Of a stretch of 64,000 nt of DNA, positions 47,969 through 57,705 are shown piece after piece. The translations under genes were made by a program, and so were the position numbers. Position 1 is the stretch's first letter. The number at the start of each line of letters is the position of its first letter. The DNA comes from Methanomassiliicoccaceae archaeon UBA328. Lineage in GTDB: Archaea; Thermoplasmatota; Thermoplasmata; Methanomassiliicoccales; Methanomethylophilaceae. The notes beneath the pieces were generated by a model. The model made no database searches. It was not told the DNA's origin and saw only the letters and a program-made list of their open reading frames with translations. The stretch is from contig DAYM01000013.1 in the NCBI GenBank assembly GCA_002506905.1, positions 76,824 to 140,823 of the forward strand, written 5' to 3'.

Positions 47969-48898
47969 TCAATCATCCTCCTTCATTATCGCGCGGAGAA
48001 TGGCCATTCTGACCGGAACTCCGTTGAAAGCCTGTTCGAAGTACATCGCATGGGGGGTGGAATCCACTTCGTATGCGATCTCGTTCACCCTGGGGAGCGG
48101 GTGCATGACGATCATGTCGCTCTTCGCTTCCCTGAGGATGACGTTGTCTATCCTGTATGAACCTGCGACCTTCTGGTACTCTGCGGGGTCCGGGAACCTT
48201 TCCTTCTGGATCCTTGTTACGTAGAGAACATCCGCCTGATCGATGACGTTGTTGAGGTCGGATTCTTTTCTGATGTTGCATCCCTTGTCCTTCAGTCCGG
48301 CGTAGATGTCGTCGGGCATCTGGAGGGTCTCGGGTGCCACCAATGTGAGTTTTGCGCCGAACATCGTAAGCGCGTCGGCCAGCGAATGCACGGTCCTTCC
48401 GTACTTCAGGTCTCCGACGAGGACGACGTTCAGACCGTCGAGGGATCCTTTTGCTTTCCTCATCGTGAAAAGGTCCAGAAGGGTCTGCGTCGGGTGCGAT
48501 CCGGCTCCGTCGCCGGCGTTGATGACAGGGTTGATGGAGAATTTCGCCGCAAGTCTTGCCGCACCTTCGTGGGGGTGTCTGAGCACAATTGCGTCGCAGT
48601 AGGCATCCACCATTCTGATGGTGTCCGCCAGTGTCTCTCCTTTCGATATCGATGTCATGGACATCTCGGATACGTCTATGACATCGCATCCGAGTCTGTA
48701 TGCTGCGCTCTCGAAAGAGAGCTTCGTGCGTGTCGAGGGTTCGAAGAACAGATTGCCCAAGACCTTTCCGTCGAGCATGCGGTCGACCTTTTCGCCTTTG
48801 GCGTAGGGGATCATCTCTTCTGAAAGGTCCAAGAGAGCCTCGATGTGATCTCTGTCGAGGTCGCGAATCGATACCAGGTCCTTGTCGTAAAAGTCCAT
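47969..48898 (-). CDS. pyrB: aspartate transcarbamoylase catalytic chain
   Basis: A 309-residue enzyme that joins carbamoyl phosphate and aspartate in pyrimidine synthesis. The carbamoyl phosphate site is FEPSTRTKLSFE near residue 52, and the aspartate loop is MHPLPRVNEI near the end. It forms the usual pyrB-pyrI pair and also lies in an operon with the UPF0200 kinase and the small protein downstream. Confidence 0.97.
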   Translation of the reverse strand: MDFYDKDLVSIRDLDRDHIEALLDLSEEMIPYAKGEKVDRMLDGKVLGNLFFEPSTRTKLSFESAAYRLGCDVIDVSEMSMTSISKGETLADTIRMVDAYCDAIVLRHPHEGAARLAAKFSINPVINAGDGAGSHPTQTLLDLFTMRKAKGSLDGLNVVLVGDLKYGRTVHSLADALTMFGAKLTLVAPETLQMPDDIYAGLKDKGCNIRKESDLNNVIDQADVLYVTRIQKERFPDPAEYQKVAGSYRIDNVILREAKSDMIVMHPLPRVNEIAYEVDSTPHAMYFEQAFNGVPVRMAILRAIMKEDD

Positions 48899-49193
48899 GG
48901 TATACCCTATCTTCCAGCGCCGATTTAACTGTTTGTTCGGAGAAAGTCTGCGTATGACGGATACCGGGCGGTAAAAAAGGTGTCTTTATATACGCGTGGG
49001 ACGGCGTTCATAGACACAACTGAGATCTACGGAGGGACCTACGTGTGCATAAAATGTGATAGTATCTGATATATTTGTGAAAAAATTGCAAGTACACGCA
49101 TTATCATCCGATATGATGGGATGATGTTGCGACATGTTATTGCGGTGTGAATGACGACCGCTCTATGGAGAAACGTTAATTAACGCGGTCACA
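48899..49193. other. promoter region between pyrB and arcS
   Basis: Nearly 300 bases without a clear gene. A TATA-like TTTATATA lies at about 48983-48990, with GGAGGGACC at 49030. The short open stretch after it is only eight codons. AT-rich repeats with ATGATG-type triplets follow. I see no RNA motif. It may hold a long leader for arcS. Confidence 0.45.
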
Positions 49194-50906
49194 ATGAAGA
49201 CATCTATGCTGGATGTTATCGGCAGGTCACAGAGAGGAAGGGTTTGCGATTTCAAGAGAGGGGAGACCACGGTCAGGACACCGTATGTCGTACCCGTACT
49301 GGACGGACCCTCCGACGAGCCGATCTACATCCAAAAGGGAGAGACCAGGAAGCTGTTCCTCATGGGAACGGAGGTCGATCTCGATCAGAAGCTCAGGACC
49401 ACGCTGTCTTCGAGGACGGAGACCGAGCCGGTGACGAAGGGCGGGGTCTGTATCGTAAGGCTCCCGTTCACCGGTGAGGAAGATATACCCGAGGATGCCG
49501 AAGCAGTGGTCGTTTCCAACGGTTACGAGCTCAGGAAGGACCCCAGGAAGGCCGTGGACGCGATCATCGCCCTCAGAGAGAGGATAGGCCATAACAGGGT
49601 CCTTTTCGTTTCAGGGCTCGCCGAGCCTGCCACAATGGCATTGTATTCCTACATGGGCGTCGATATGTTCGACGATGCCCTGGTCAGGGCTGCCGGTATC
49701 AACAGCCTGAAATTGATCCCGGAAGGAGAGGTCGCCGCAGACCGTGATGTCTCCGGAGAGAACCGCAGGGAGCTCGCGGCCGAGAGGGATAAGATCATAA
49801 CATTCACCATGGCGCAGCGCCTGAGGGAACTGGTCGACCAGAGGTCGTTCTCTTCCCCTTCGTCCGTCGCCCTGCTCAGGGTGTTCGACCGCGTGGGTTA
49901 CGAATACCAGGAAGAGCAGTGTTCCACCGTCGGCTGCAGATTCTCATGCAACACGACACAGGCTTTGAAGAGGCCCGACCTGGTAAGATACAGGACCAGG
50001 CTGATGGAGAACTACGAGAAGCCCCCGCACAAGCGTGTGCTCGTTCTTCTGCCGTGTTCCGCCAAGAAACCGTATCACACTTCCAAGACGCATAAGGCGT
50101 TCGCATCCGCGATACATACTGCGCAGCACGATACCCTTGTTCAGGAGATCATCGTAACATCGCCGTTGGGTATCGTTCCCAGGGAACTCGATGCGATGTA
50201 TCCCGCGAACTCGTATGACATCCCGGTGACGGGAGAATGGAAATGCGAAGAGAAACAGATGATCAGGGAGATGCTCTCCAAGGTCATCGCACAGGGTTAC
50301 GACAAGATAATCTGCCATCTCGGCGAGGATTACGAGCTCGTCGAAGGTCTTGCGGACATGGAATGCACCGTGGTCGGAGATACTGCCTCGCCCGCATCCC
50401 TGAGGAATCTCGATGAGACGCTCAGAAGAGTGACCAAGGACATGGAGCCCGTGGATTACTACGTGGACCGCAGGGAGGCCATGAGGTCCGTTCTGAGATA
50501 CCAGTTCGGAAAGGATGTCGCCGACCTTCTGATGGACGAGAACTCCTACGCCATAGGGAAGTTCCCCTACTGGAAACTCATGAGGGAAGACCCCGCGGAC
50601 AGGAAGGTCAAGACGCAGCTCGGAATGCTCACGCCCGAGAGGGGAATGGTATCCCTCACGGCGGAAGGTGCGCAGATCCTTGCCGATGCGAACCGTTACG
50701 TCGTTGAGATGACCGACTTCGATATGAAAGGAAGTCTTTTCGCGGTAGGTGTCATCAAAGCAGACCCGGCCATCCGTATAGGTGACGAGGCCGTCATCAT
50801 GTGCAACGGAGAGCTCAGGGGAGTAGGTGTCGCGATGATGTCCGGAAAAGAGATGACCGATCTGAAAAGAGGGGTCGCGGTCAAGACACGTCACAAATCT
50901 AAGTGA
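49194..50906 (+). CDS. arcS: archaeosine synthase (ArcS, TgtA2)
   Basis: A 570-residue enzyme that finishes archaeosine (G+) at position 15 of archaeal tRNA. The N-terminal 250 residues resemble TGT without its catalytic core; the middle has the ArcS signature VLLPCSAKKPYHTSKTHKAF, with the catalytic lysine region; and residues about 490-565 form a PUA RNA-binding domain. ATG at 49194. Confidence 0.93.
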   Translation: MKTSMLDVIGRSQRGRVCDFKRGETTVRTPYVVPVLDGPSDEPIYIQKGETRKLFLMGTEVDLDQKLRTTLSSRTETEPVTKGGVCIVRLPFTGEEDIPEDAEAVVVSNGYELRKDPRKAVDAIIALRERIGHNRVLFVSGLAEPATMALYSYMGVDMFDDALVRAAGINSLKLIPEGEVAADRDVSGENRRELAAERDKIITFTMAQRLRELVDQRSFSSPSSVALLRVFDRVGYEYQEEQCSTVGCRFSCNTTQALKRPDLVRYRTRLMENYEKPPHKRVLVLLPCSAKKPYHTSKTHKAFASAIHTAQHDTLVQEIIVTSPLGIVPRELDAMYPANSYDIPVTGEWKCEEKQMIREMLSKVIAQGYDKIICHLGEDYELVEGLADMECTVVGDTASPASLRNLDETLRRVTKDMEPVDYYVDRREAMRSVLRYQFGKDVADLLMDENSYAIGKFPYWKLMREDPADRKVKTQLGMLTPERGMVSLTAEGAQILADANRYVVEMTDFDMKGSLFAVGVIKADPAIRIGDEAVIMCNGELRGVGVAMMSGKEMTDLKRGVAVKTRHKSK

Positions 50907-51065
50907 CGGTCTTTCGGAGATTCGGTCACTTTCGGCCACCCCCCCGAAATTCGGTTAAATACTGTCCCGTCGATGATATTATTAGAGGTTCGGTGAGCAT
51001 CCCCCGATGTCCGGACCTCAAATGAGTGGGCAGGACATCCCATCATCCATCCTTTTTCGTCCTGC

Positions 51066-51746
51066 TCATTCGGTCTTTTTCTTTTTCGCCTCTGCCTTCT
51101 TTTTCTTCTTGTAGGCACGGTTGATGTTCTCCACCCTTTTGATGGTACAGAAGGTGATGAACAGCGAGGCCACAAGGACAAGGCCGAGAGCAAGATATGC
51201 TTCCAATCCGGTATCGTACATGATACCTATCAGGAATAAGGCCGTATCAATGGTGCAGAGAAGTCCGATGATCAGAAGGATGTAGAATGTTGTGGCAATT
51301 TCCTTCACCACGGACAGGATGACGACGATCATTCCCAATATGCAAGAGATGATCGGGAAATACTTGGTCATCGAGAATGCTCCTTCCCACTTGAACGAGA
51401 TGAGATCTATGGCGTTGTAATAGACCGTACCGGTCTCCGCGATCCATGTGACCCACGGAAGGATAAGACAGGCGGCCATGACGATTCCGGATATCAGGGT
51501 GACCAGGGCGTACCTGTTCTTGTATCTCGAACGGGGCTTCCCTTCGGGCTCTTCCGTGACATCGTCGATGATCTCGACGCCTTCGTCCTTGATCTCGGGA
51601 ATGTTCTCGGGGTCAAGTTCGACGCTTTCCTTCTTCTTCTCCATCATGTCGGAGCGTTCACTGGACCTTGTGGACAGCTTGGAGCCGCAATAAGGGCATT
51701 CCTTGATGTTGCTGTTGAGGTAGTGACCGCATTTGGGACAGAACAT
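51066..51746 (-). CDS. zinc-ribbon membrane protein
   Basis: A 226-residue protein with an N-terminal zinc ribbon (MFCPKCGHY and CPYCGSK at residues 3-19), a charged linker, and four membrane helices at residues about 80-205, ending in a Lys-rich tail (KKKKKAEAKKKK). Domain order is the reverse of that in the protein at 23329 and the same as at 56598. Function unknown; similar proteins act as membrane-bound sensors. Confidence 0.6.
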   Translation of the reverse strand: MFCPKCGHYLNSNIKECPYCGSKLSTRSSERSDMMEKKKESVELDPENIPEIKDEGVEIIDDVTEEPEGKPRSRYKNRYALVTLISGIVMAACLILPWVTWIAETGTVYYNAIDLISFKWEGAFSMTKYFPIISCILGMIVVILSVVKEIATTFYILLIIGLLCTIDTALFLIGIMYDTGLEAYLALGLVLVASLFITFCTIKRVENINRAYKKKKKAEAKKKKTE

Positions 51747-52034
51747 ACAGTGGATAGTGGGGTTCTCACATTATTATAGGTGTCGGTTTGATTAAGCGGT
51801 TCATACATGTCCAAAGTAGTATTTTCGGAAATCGTGGACAGTTGAACATAACTTAGCCAGCAAATTCATAAGTTTGACCAGATGAATCAACATACGTTAA
51901 TGTCGGAATATTTATTTCCCGCATTACCGCAATCGCGTATGAATTGTACGGCCCGGTCCTTTCATTTCGGCGGGAGATCCGCATATTTACAAGGACAAAT
52001 CAGAAGTTATGTATATTCACAGGCCGATGACCAG

Positions 52035-53084
52035 ATGTCCATGATGCTTAGATCGATAAAGATATACGGATTGTTCGAGGAGTACGACTATTCGATAGAG
52101 CTGTGCGGGGGAAGGCTGACATTCATCCACTCTCAGAACGGCTACGGAAAGTCCACTCTGATGAGACTGATATACAACGTGCTCGAAGGCAATCTCAAAG
52201 AGGTCGCTTCCACGCCGTTCGAGAGGATGGACCTCGGGTTCGACGACGACACGTTCCTTATCGTGGAGAACAACGAGAGCGGACTGCTCATACAGATGCA
52301 GAGGAACCTGGTGGAGGAGGAACTGTCCGAGGATGACCTGAATAAGGTCCTCAATGTGACATACATGCCTCCGGAGAGGATGACCATCATGAAGGGCGGC
52401 TGCCTTACACCCGCCCTGAAAGTGTATCTGGACGATCTGACATCGAAGATGAAGGATGCCACGGAGAACTGTGAGCTTGAAAAGGTCCCGAAAGAGGGAA
52501 GGAAGCAGTATTCCGACGATGAGCTGGAGTTCTGGTGCAAGGACCTCAAGGCGAAGCTCGAGTTCATAAAACAGGCCGGATTCGAGCCGGATATGCCCCC
52601 GGGATACAGATTCCCGCCCACAAGGTACGAGATCATGGAGTACCGCGAGGACTATACGGAACTGGCATTCTCGATGGACGACTACGTCAAGAGATATTAC
52701 ACCCTGGCGGAGTCGCTGATAGTCTACATGGACATAGTCAACAATTTCTTCGTGAACAAAGGCATCTACGTCAACGAGAGCGGCATCCTTACCGCCAAGA
52801 TGGACAACGGTACGATGCTCCCGATATCCAAGCTGTCCTCCGGAGAGAAGCAGATCCTGGTGATATTCTACAGGCTGCTCTTCCAGACGCCCGCAGGTTC
52901 TCTGGCCATAATAGACGAACCGGAGATATCCCTGCACGTGTCATGGCAGCAGATGATGGGAAAGATGTTCACGGACGTCGCCAAGCTCAGGTCGCTCTAC
53001 ATCATAGTTGCGACGCACTCGCCGCAGATAATCCACGACGGTTGGGACCATGCAGTGGAGTTGAAGCCGGAAAATGTACGATAA
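52035..53084 (+). CDS. AAA/ABC-type ATPase, PARIS AriA-like
   Basis: A 349-residue SMC/ABC-type ATPase. Walker A is NGYGKSTL near residue 37, the signature-like LSSGEKQIL near 272, Walker B LAIIDEPEISLH near 294, and the switch His in VATHSPQII. It lacks a DNA-binding or nuclease domain. It overlaps by 11 bases the DUF4435 gene that follows. AAA ATPase plus DUF4435 is the two-gene composition of the PARIS anti-phage system (AriA and AriB), in which AriA detects phage anti-restriction proteins and releases AriB. The ATG at 52035 begins the protein-like part; the upstream open frame does not look coding. Confidence 0.75.
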   Translation: MSMMLRSIKIYGLFEEYDYSIELCGGRLTFIHSQNGYGKSTLMRLIYNVLEGNLKEVASTPFERMDLGFDDDTFLIVENNESGLLIQMQRNLVEEELSEDDLNKVLNVTYMPPERMTIMKGGCLTPALKVYLDDLTSKMKDATENCELEKVPKEGRKQYSDDELEFWCKDLKAKLEFIKQAGFEPDMPPGYRFPPTRYEIMEYREDYTELAFSMDDYVKRYYTLAESLIVYMDIVNNFFVNKGIYVNESGILTAKMDNGTMLPISKLSSGEKQILVIFYRLLFQTPAGSLAIIDEPEISLHVSWQQMMGKMFTDVAKLRSLYIIVATHSPQIIHDGWDHAVELKPENVR

Positions 53085-53931
53085 TGTGACCGCATCGGAC
53101 GTGGCTAACGAGATCTCGATGATGAGGTCTGCGTTCAAGGGCACCTACATAGTCGTCGAAGGCGTGACAGACAGCCGTCTGTACGGCAAGTTCACGGAGA
53201 AGGACGATGTGAAGATAATCATCGCCCATTCCAAGGACAACGTGAGACGTTCGGTCGTCGAATGCAGGAACAACAGACGCGATATGAAGACCATCGGGAT
53301 AATCGATCCCGATCTTGACAGGCTGAGGGGGAAGGAGCATCTTCCGCCCATTTTCGCCACGGACAAGAGAGACCTTGAAAGCATGATCATGTGCACCAGG
53401 GCCTTGGACGACATACTTGCGGAGTACGCAGACCCTGAACAGCTGGAAGAGTTCGAGAAGGCTCAGGGTCCCGTAAGGGACGCGGTCGCAAAGGCGGCGG
53501 CCCCGTTGGGAATGCTGATGTACATCTCTCAGACCGAGGGATTGGGGCTTTATTTCAAAGATCTAGAGTACAGGACGTTCATCAGCAAACGCAGTCTCGG
53601 CAACGATTACAACAGGATGATAAACGAGGTGCTGGCACTGTCAAGGTCACCCAGGATAGGAAGGAAGGAGCTGTACGCAAAACTCTGTCATGCCATGGAA
53701 GAATTGGAAGATCCGTGGCTGGCGGTGAGAGGCCATGACGCGGTGGCGATCCTGGCGATCGGACTGGACGAGATATTCGGTTCTTACAACAGCCGCGGGA
53801 TAAAGGACGGACAGCTCGGAGGCTCGCTCAGACTGGCCTTCTCGTACGATGATTTCGCGGATACCGAGCTGTACAGGGATACTTCGGACTGGAGCAGGAA
53901 GACGGAGAATCCCCTCTGGCTCAGTCGTTGA
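53074..53931 (+). CDS. DUF4435 TOPRIM-type nuclease, PARIS AriB-like
   Basis: A 285-residue protein with a TOPRIM-like N-terminal half: the glutamate motif IVVEGVTDSRLYGKF at about residues 26-40 and the Asp motif GIIDPDLDRLRG at about 75-86. The middle has a DKRDLESMIM segment typical of DUF4435. The C-terminus is helical. In PARIS, AriB is a toxic nuclease held by AriA until infection; in the best-studied case it cuts tRNA. Its ATG lies 11 bases before the ATPase stop codon, so the pair is translationally coupled. Its end overlaps the convergent xseB by 11 bases. Confidence 0.78.
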   Translation: MYDNVTASDVANEISMMRSAFKGTYIVVEGVTDSRLYGKFTEKDDVKIIIAHSKDNVRRSVVECRNNRRDMKTIGIIDPDLDRLRGKEHLPPIFATDKRDLESMIMCTRALDDILAEYADPEQLEEFEKAQGPVRDAVAKAAAPLGMLMYISQTEGLGLYFKDLEYRTFISKRSLGNDYNRMINEVLALSRSPRIGRKELYAKLCHAMEELEDPWLAVRGHDAVAILAIGLDEIFGSYNSRGIKDGQLGGSLRLAFSYDDFADTELYRDTSDWSRKTENPLWLSR

Positions 53932-54154
53932 TGTCCAGGTCTTCTTTCACGGGGCCGTTTGCCGTTTCCATTATCTTCTGAACTTTGCGGTCGCTCTCTT
54001 CCAAGATCTTCCTGCAATGGTCCCTGAGCTTAACCGCATCTTCGTAGACCTTTAGGCTTTCGTCAAGGTCCAGTCCGCCGGCCTCCAGTTTCTTCACCAT
54101 TTCCTCGAGGGCCTTGATGCTCTCTTCGAAACCCATCTCTTCAATCTCTGTCAT
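53921..54154 (-). CDS. xseB: exonuclease VII small subunit
   Basis: A 77-residue helical protein with the XseB pattern FEESIKALEEMVKKLEAGGLDLDESLKVYEDAVKL. With XseA it degrades single-stranded DNA. It overlaps the xseA stop by 14 bases. Bacterial-type exonuclease VII occurs in some archaea, including this group. Confidence 0.93.
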   Translation of the reverse strand: MTEIEEMGFEESIKALEEMVKKLEAGGLDLDESLKVYEDAVKLRDHCRKILEESDRKVQKIMETANGPVKEDLDIND

Positions 54155-55412
54155 ATTTCCTGACCTCCTTTATCTCTGCGTCTGCGACACCGTCCCTCAT
54201 CCTCACGGATATGACGGTACCTTTCTTTATCGTCGAGACCGATGTGAGGGCGTTGCCCTTTTCGTTGGTCACCATGCTGTATCCTCTTCTGAGGACGTTA
54301 TTGGGATTGAGCGATTCCAGACGGTCCGCCAATGCATCTAATGATGCCTTTCTGGGCGGAATCATCGTCTCCGGAATCCTCTCTATCTTTGTTTCCGCGA
54401 CCGTCAGTCTGCGGCGGACGGTCTCGATGGGCGCCCTGAGCGCCGTTATCAGTCTTTCCGACAGACGGTCCAGGGTCATGCTCTTCATGGCCACCATCTC
54501 CTCCGCTCTCTTCGGAGAGAGCTTCGCATCGATGACCTGAAATCTCGACCTCATCCTGTCCGTCAGATAGCTGAGCGATCTGTTGAGACGTCTTGTCTCC
54601 TCGTCCAACTGTTTCAGGACCTCTTTCCCGTCCCTGAGTGCCAGTTCCGCTGCGGCGGTAGGTGTTGCGGCGCGCACGTCCGCAACAAGGTCCGCCAACG
54701 TGAAGTCCGATTCGTGGCCGACGGCGGATATGGTCGGCACCCTGGATGCCGCTATCGCACGCACGGTCTCCTCTTCGTTGAAGGCCCAGAGGTCCTCGAT
54801 GGAACCGCCTCCCCTGCCCACTATGATGACATCGACGCCTGCACGGTTCAGCAGGTCTATTCCCGCCGCGATCGAGCGGGAAGCGCCTTCTCCCTGCACC
54901 TGAGCGGGCGCCAGGAGGATATCGGCGGGGAATCTGCGTCCCGAAGTTGTCACGATGTCGTGTATGACCGCTCCCGCCTCGGAAGTGACCACTCCGATGA
55001 CCTTGGGATACGTCGGAAGTTTCCTTTTCTTCTTGATATCGAAAAGACCTTCCGCTTCGAGCTTCTTTTTGAGTTTCTCGAGTTCGGCGTATCTGTCTCC
55101 GATGCCGCCTTTCCTCATGGTCTGAACTATGAATTGGTACGATCCGCGTTCGACGTACATGTCAACGCCGCCGAAGACGGCGACCTGCATACTGTCGGCA
55201 GGCTGAAAATCGATCCTGGCACGTGCGGACCTGAACATCACGCACCTGATCTCGCTGCCGCTGTCCTTCATGGTGAAATAACAGTGGCCGGACGGGTACG
55301 TCTTGAAATTGGATATCTCCCCTGTTACCCAAACATCCGATACTCCGGGAGCATCGCTTATGAGCGATTTCACGCGGGTGTTGAGCTGGGTGACGGTGAT
55401 AGTGTCTTCCAT
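54141..55412 (-). CDS. xseA: exonuclease VII large subunit
   Basis: A 423-residue subunit: an N-terminal OB-fold (VTGEISNFKTYPSGHCYFTMKD), the catalytic region with GVVTSEAGAVIHD and IIVGRGGGSIEDLWAFN, then a long coiled coil that binds XseB and a C-terminal segment NPNNVLRRGYSMV. It is the first gene of the xseA-xseB pair, wedged between two defence-like loci, so it may have come with them or simply be a neighbour. Confidence 0.95.
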   Translation of the reverse strand: MEDTITVTQLNTRVKSLISDAPGVSDVWVTGEISNFKTYPSGHCYFTMKDSGSEIRCVMFRSARARIDFQPADSMQVAVFGGVDMYVERGSYQFIVQTMRKGGIGDRYAELEKLKKKLEAEGLFDIKKKRKLPTYPKVIGVVTSEAGAVIHDIVTTSGRRFPADILLAPAQVQGEGASRSIAAGIDLLNRAGVDVIIVGRGGGSIEDLWAFNEEETVRAIAASRVPTISAVGHESDFTLADLVADVRAATPTAAAELALRDGKEVLKQLDEETRRLNRSLSYLTDRMRSRFQVIDAKLSPKRAEEMVAMKSMTLDRLSERLITALRAPIETVRRRLTVAETKIERIPETMIPPRKASLDALADRLESLNPNNVLRRGYSMVTNEKGNALTSVSTIKKGTVISVRMRDGVADAEIKEVRKYDRD

Positions 55413-55483
55413 CGTTCCGCAGAATGTTCCTGTACGTTATAAAGTAACGTAGGAGGTGATTGAAAATGACCGAATCCTGGTCA

Positions 55484-55965
55484 TCATTCGATCTGTTCTT
55501 CAAGCTCGGTTTTGCCCTCGACCGTCATCGCATATAATGGTGCCAATTCACGTTTCTTTGTCCTTCTTTTATTGGGATAATAGTACAGGTATTCGGTCTT
55601 TATCGATATGCTGTCGAAAGAAACGGTATAATCGAACAGCGTGTTCTCATGCACATATCTTATCTCGAAGAACGTGGGTGCATTTTTTGTTTCGGAAACA
55701 ATCTGAACGGATCGTAAGTCGACATAGGCATGTTCGGCAGCATGGGGGAACTTACCATTATTCTGATTCCCTGTATCGCTCTGATAAGCCAGGTCTTTCC
55801 GGACGCGTTCGGGCCGAAGATCACGGCCGATCTCATCAGCTCATTGTTTACGGCGTCGGAATGGAACAGATTGTCGGATAATTCAGAACCTTTGATCTTG
55901 AGCATACTGAGGCATGTACGGTCTTTGAACGGACCACAGTTCTCTACGTAAACGTCTACGATCAT
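55484..55965 (-). pseudogene. truncated AAA_15-type ATPase
   Basis: Reading leftwards from 55965, an ATPase N-terminus is clear: the start MIVDVYVENCGPFKDRTCLSM and Walker A FGPNASGKTW. The frame shifts at a T6 run (55683-55688) and then continues as APTFFEIRYVHENTLFDYTV, a normal family segment, ending at a TGA at 55484 after about 160 residues. There is no signature or Walker B, so the C-terminal two thirds are missing. Relatives are abortive-infection or OLD-like ATPases. This is a defence-gene remnant. Confidence 0.7.
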
Positions 55966-56157
55966 GATCTGCAGAGATGATATACGAATATCAATAATTA
56001 TCTTTTAAAATCAATATTTGCAATTATTTTGCAAAAATCGAATCTAAAAGATTATACATATCCTTCAAATGATGATACACGATAGTATGGTATCTGTATT
56101 GTCCTTCGAACAATGGAATCATCAAGTTTCTAATACGAAGGAGACAATCCGTCCTCC

Positions 56158-56592
56158 ATGGACATGGAGACCCTGAAAGGTATCGTAAGCCCCGAGCTGC
56201 ATGAATACCTGCCCCGCATTCTCGATATGTGCAATGCGCCGTACGCTGTTGCCAACGGAATAGAACTGGTCGGTCTGACCCCCGAATGCACCAGGATGAA
56301 GAAGACCATCCGTCCGGAGGACATGAACAGCATGGGAAGGGTCCACGGAGCCTCATTGTTCGGATTGATCGATCACACTTTCGCCACCGCCGCGAATCTG
56401 AAATGCGACGGTACCGGACAGAGCTGCAACATTATCTATCACAGACCGTGCATGGACAAGGAGATAACTGCGGAGGCCAGGCTGATAAACGAATCCAGGT
56501 CCCTGATAATCTTCGATGTGAGGATATACGGCGGAGGGAAGCTCAGGGTTTCCTCCACATGTACGGGTTTCAAACTCAATAACGACAGGTGA
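56158..56592 (+). CDS. PaaI-type hotdog thioesterase
   Basis: A 144-residue hotdog-fold protein. The catalytic segment is NSMGRVHGASLFGLIDHTFATAAN, with the GRVHGG-like turn and acidic residue, and the second half has TAEARLINESRSLIIFDVRI. It hydrolyses acyl-CoA thioesters; substrate unknown. It overlaps the next gene region. Confidence 0.85.
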   Translation: MDMETLKGIVSPELHEYLPRILDMCNAPYAVANGIELVGLTPECTRMKKTIRPEDMNSMGRVHGASLFGLIDHTFATAANLKCDGTGQSCNIIYHRPCMDKEITAEARLINESRSLIIFDVRIYGGGKLRVSSTCTGFKLNNDR

Positions 56593-56597
56593 AGGAT

Positions 56598-57074
56598 ATG
56601 ACGAGATTCTGCCCCTACTGCGGTGTCGCGGTCCCTTCGGACTGCGAGACCTGCCCCAAATGCTTCAAGAAACTTCCTTCGGAAGGACAGCAGACGAGAC
56701 AGGAGGACTTCCAGGACGGAAATGTAACCAGGGAGAGGACGGAGCCGAAGAAGGAGGCCCCGCGTCTCGGAGCGGATAAGAGCAGGACCGTTATGCTGCT
56801 GCTGTCCGTCGTGCCCGCATTCTTCGGAATTCTGGGACTGGCACAGTTGTTCCGCGATTTCAGGGACAGGTCAGGTTACGTGTTCCTTGTCGTGGGATTG
56901 GTGTTCTTCATACCCTCGGTGATAATCATCACCGGCGTTTGGGACAACGGTGCCTTCGTCGGAATATTCAGGATACTTTCGTACCTGCTGCTGACGGTGA
57001 TATACCTCTCCGCGGCATTGGCATCCGTATTGGACGCTCTGTACGGTTCGGTGTTCAAGGTCTTCAAGTTCTGA
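56598..57074 (+). CDS. zinc-ribbon membrane protein
   Basis: A 158-residue protein: N-terminal zinc ribbon with FCPYCG and CPKCF, a charged linker (residues about 30-58), then three membrane helices. The ATG at 56598 has AGGTGAAGG upstream; a GTG three codons earlier lies in that site. It follows the thioesterase closely and probably shares its transcript. Function unknown; same architecture as the protein at 51066. Confidence 0.6.
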   Translation: MTRFCPYCGVAVPSDCETCPKCFKKLPSEGQQTRQEDFQDGNVTRERTEPKKEAPRLGADKSRTVMLLLSVVPAFFGILGLAQLFRDFRDRSGYVFLVVGLVFFIPSVIIITGVWDNGAFVGIFRILSYLLLTVIYLSAALASVLDALYGSVFKVFKF

Positions 57075-57083
57075 AAGAGAAGT

Positions 57084-57641
57084 TCAGTACTTTCCCTTGT
57101 CCCTCATGAGGAACATGAGGAAGACGGACATCTTGGCAAGATCTATTGCGCGGCGCCCTCTTCCGACCCCTGCCGGATCGTCCTTCAAAAGTCTGCGGTA
57201 CGCCTTGCGGATTATCTGCGGTTCGTCGGAAGGTACTTTGCACCTGAGGCTTATGGGCATCCTGGCGGATATCGAGGGCATGATGTGCGTCTGGTACGTG
57301 ACATCCCAGGGTTTGCAGATCATGTATCTGCCGAACTCCTGTTTTGCGTCGTAGCATGCAACATCCTTTCCTTTGATGATGGCAAGGACATCGGATGCTA
57401 CCTTATCCTCGGGGATGCCGTCATAGATGTGTGCCGGCATTATTCCGTAATTGTCCGTAAGATAGTCTAATTTCTCTTTGCCGAGCTCTTTGGGGTCGAT
57501 GTACACCGTTTCGGAAAGTACAGGTTCCCATTCCCTCGTTTCAAGGTTCGCTCTGCAGATTCCCACTTCGATTATCTCGTCGTAGGGATAGCCGTTGGGG
57601 CCGGAAGTTGCGGTTTGGACAACGTAGACATCATCGGACAT
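57084..57641 (-). CDS. DnaQ-like exonuclease fold lacking its catalytic acids
   Basis: A 185-residue protein whose first 60 residues follow the DEDD exonuclease pattern (VYVVQTATSGPNG...DEIIEVGICRA), but the usual D-x-E is replaced by Q-T-A and the later DxD/histidine motifs are not evident. It is therefore probably catalytically dead. The remainder is helical with a basic C-terminus. It may bind nucleic acid or partner proteins. It is convergent with the preceding zinc-ribbon gene. Confidence 0.6.
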   Translation of the reverse strand: MSDDVYVVQTATSGPNGYPYDEIIEVGICRANLETREWEPVLSETVYIDPKELGKEKLDYLTDNYGIMPAHIYDGIPEDKVASDVLAIIKGKDVACYDAKQEFGRYMICKPWDVTYQTHIMPSISARMPISLRCKVPSDEPQIIRKAYRRLLKDDPAGVGRGRRAIDLAKMSVFLMFLMRDKGKY

Positions 57642-57705
57642 ATTATTACACCTAACCGGAACCTTTGTATTTTAGATTTGGGTGAGGCCTGTGCCAATGA
57701 TTCTT

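Noticed and set aside
49043..49069. Eight-codon GTG-initiated frame (MCIKCDSI) after a GGAGG sequence
   Set aside because: Too short to distinguish from chance; a leader peptide cannot be supported from sequence alone.
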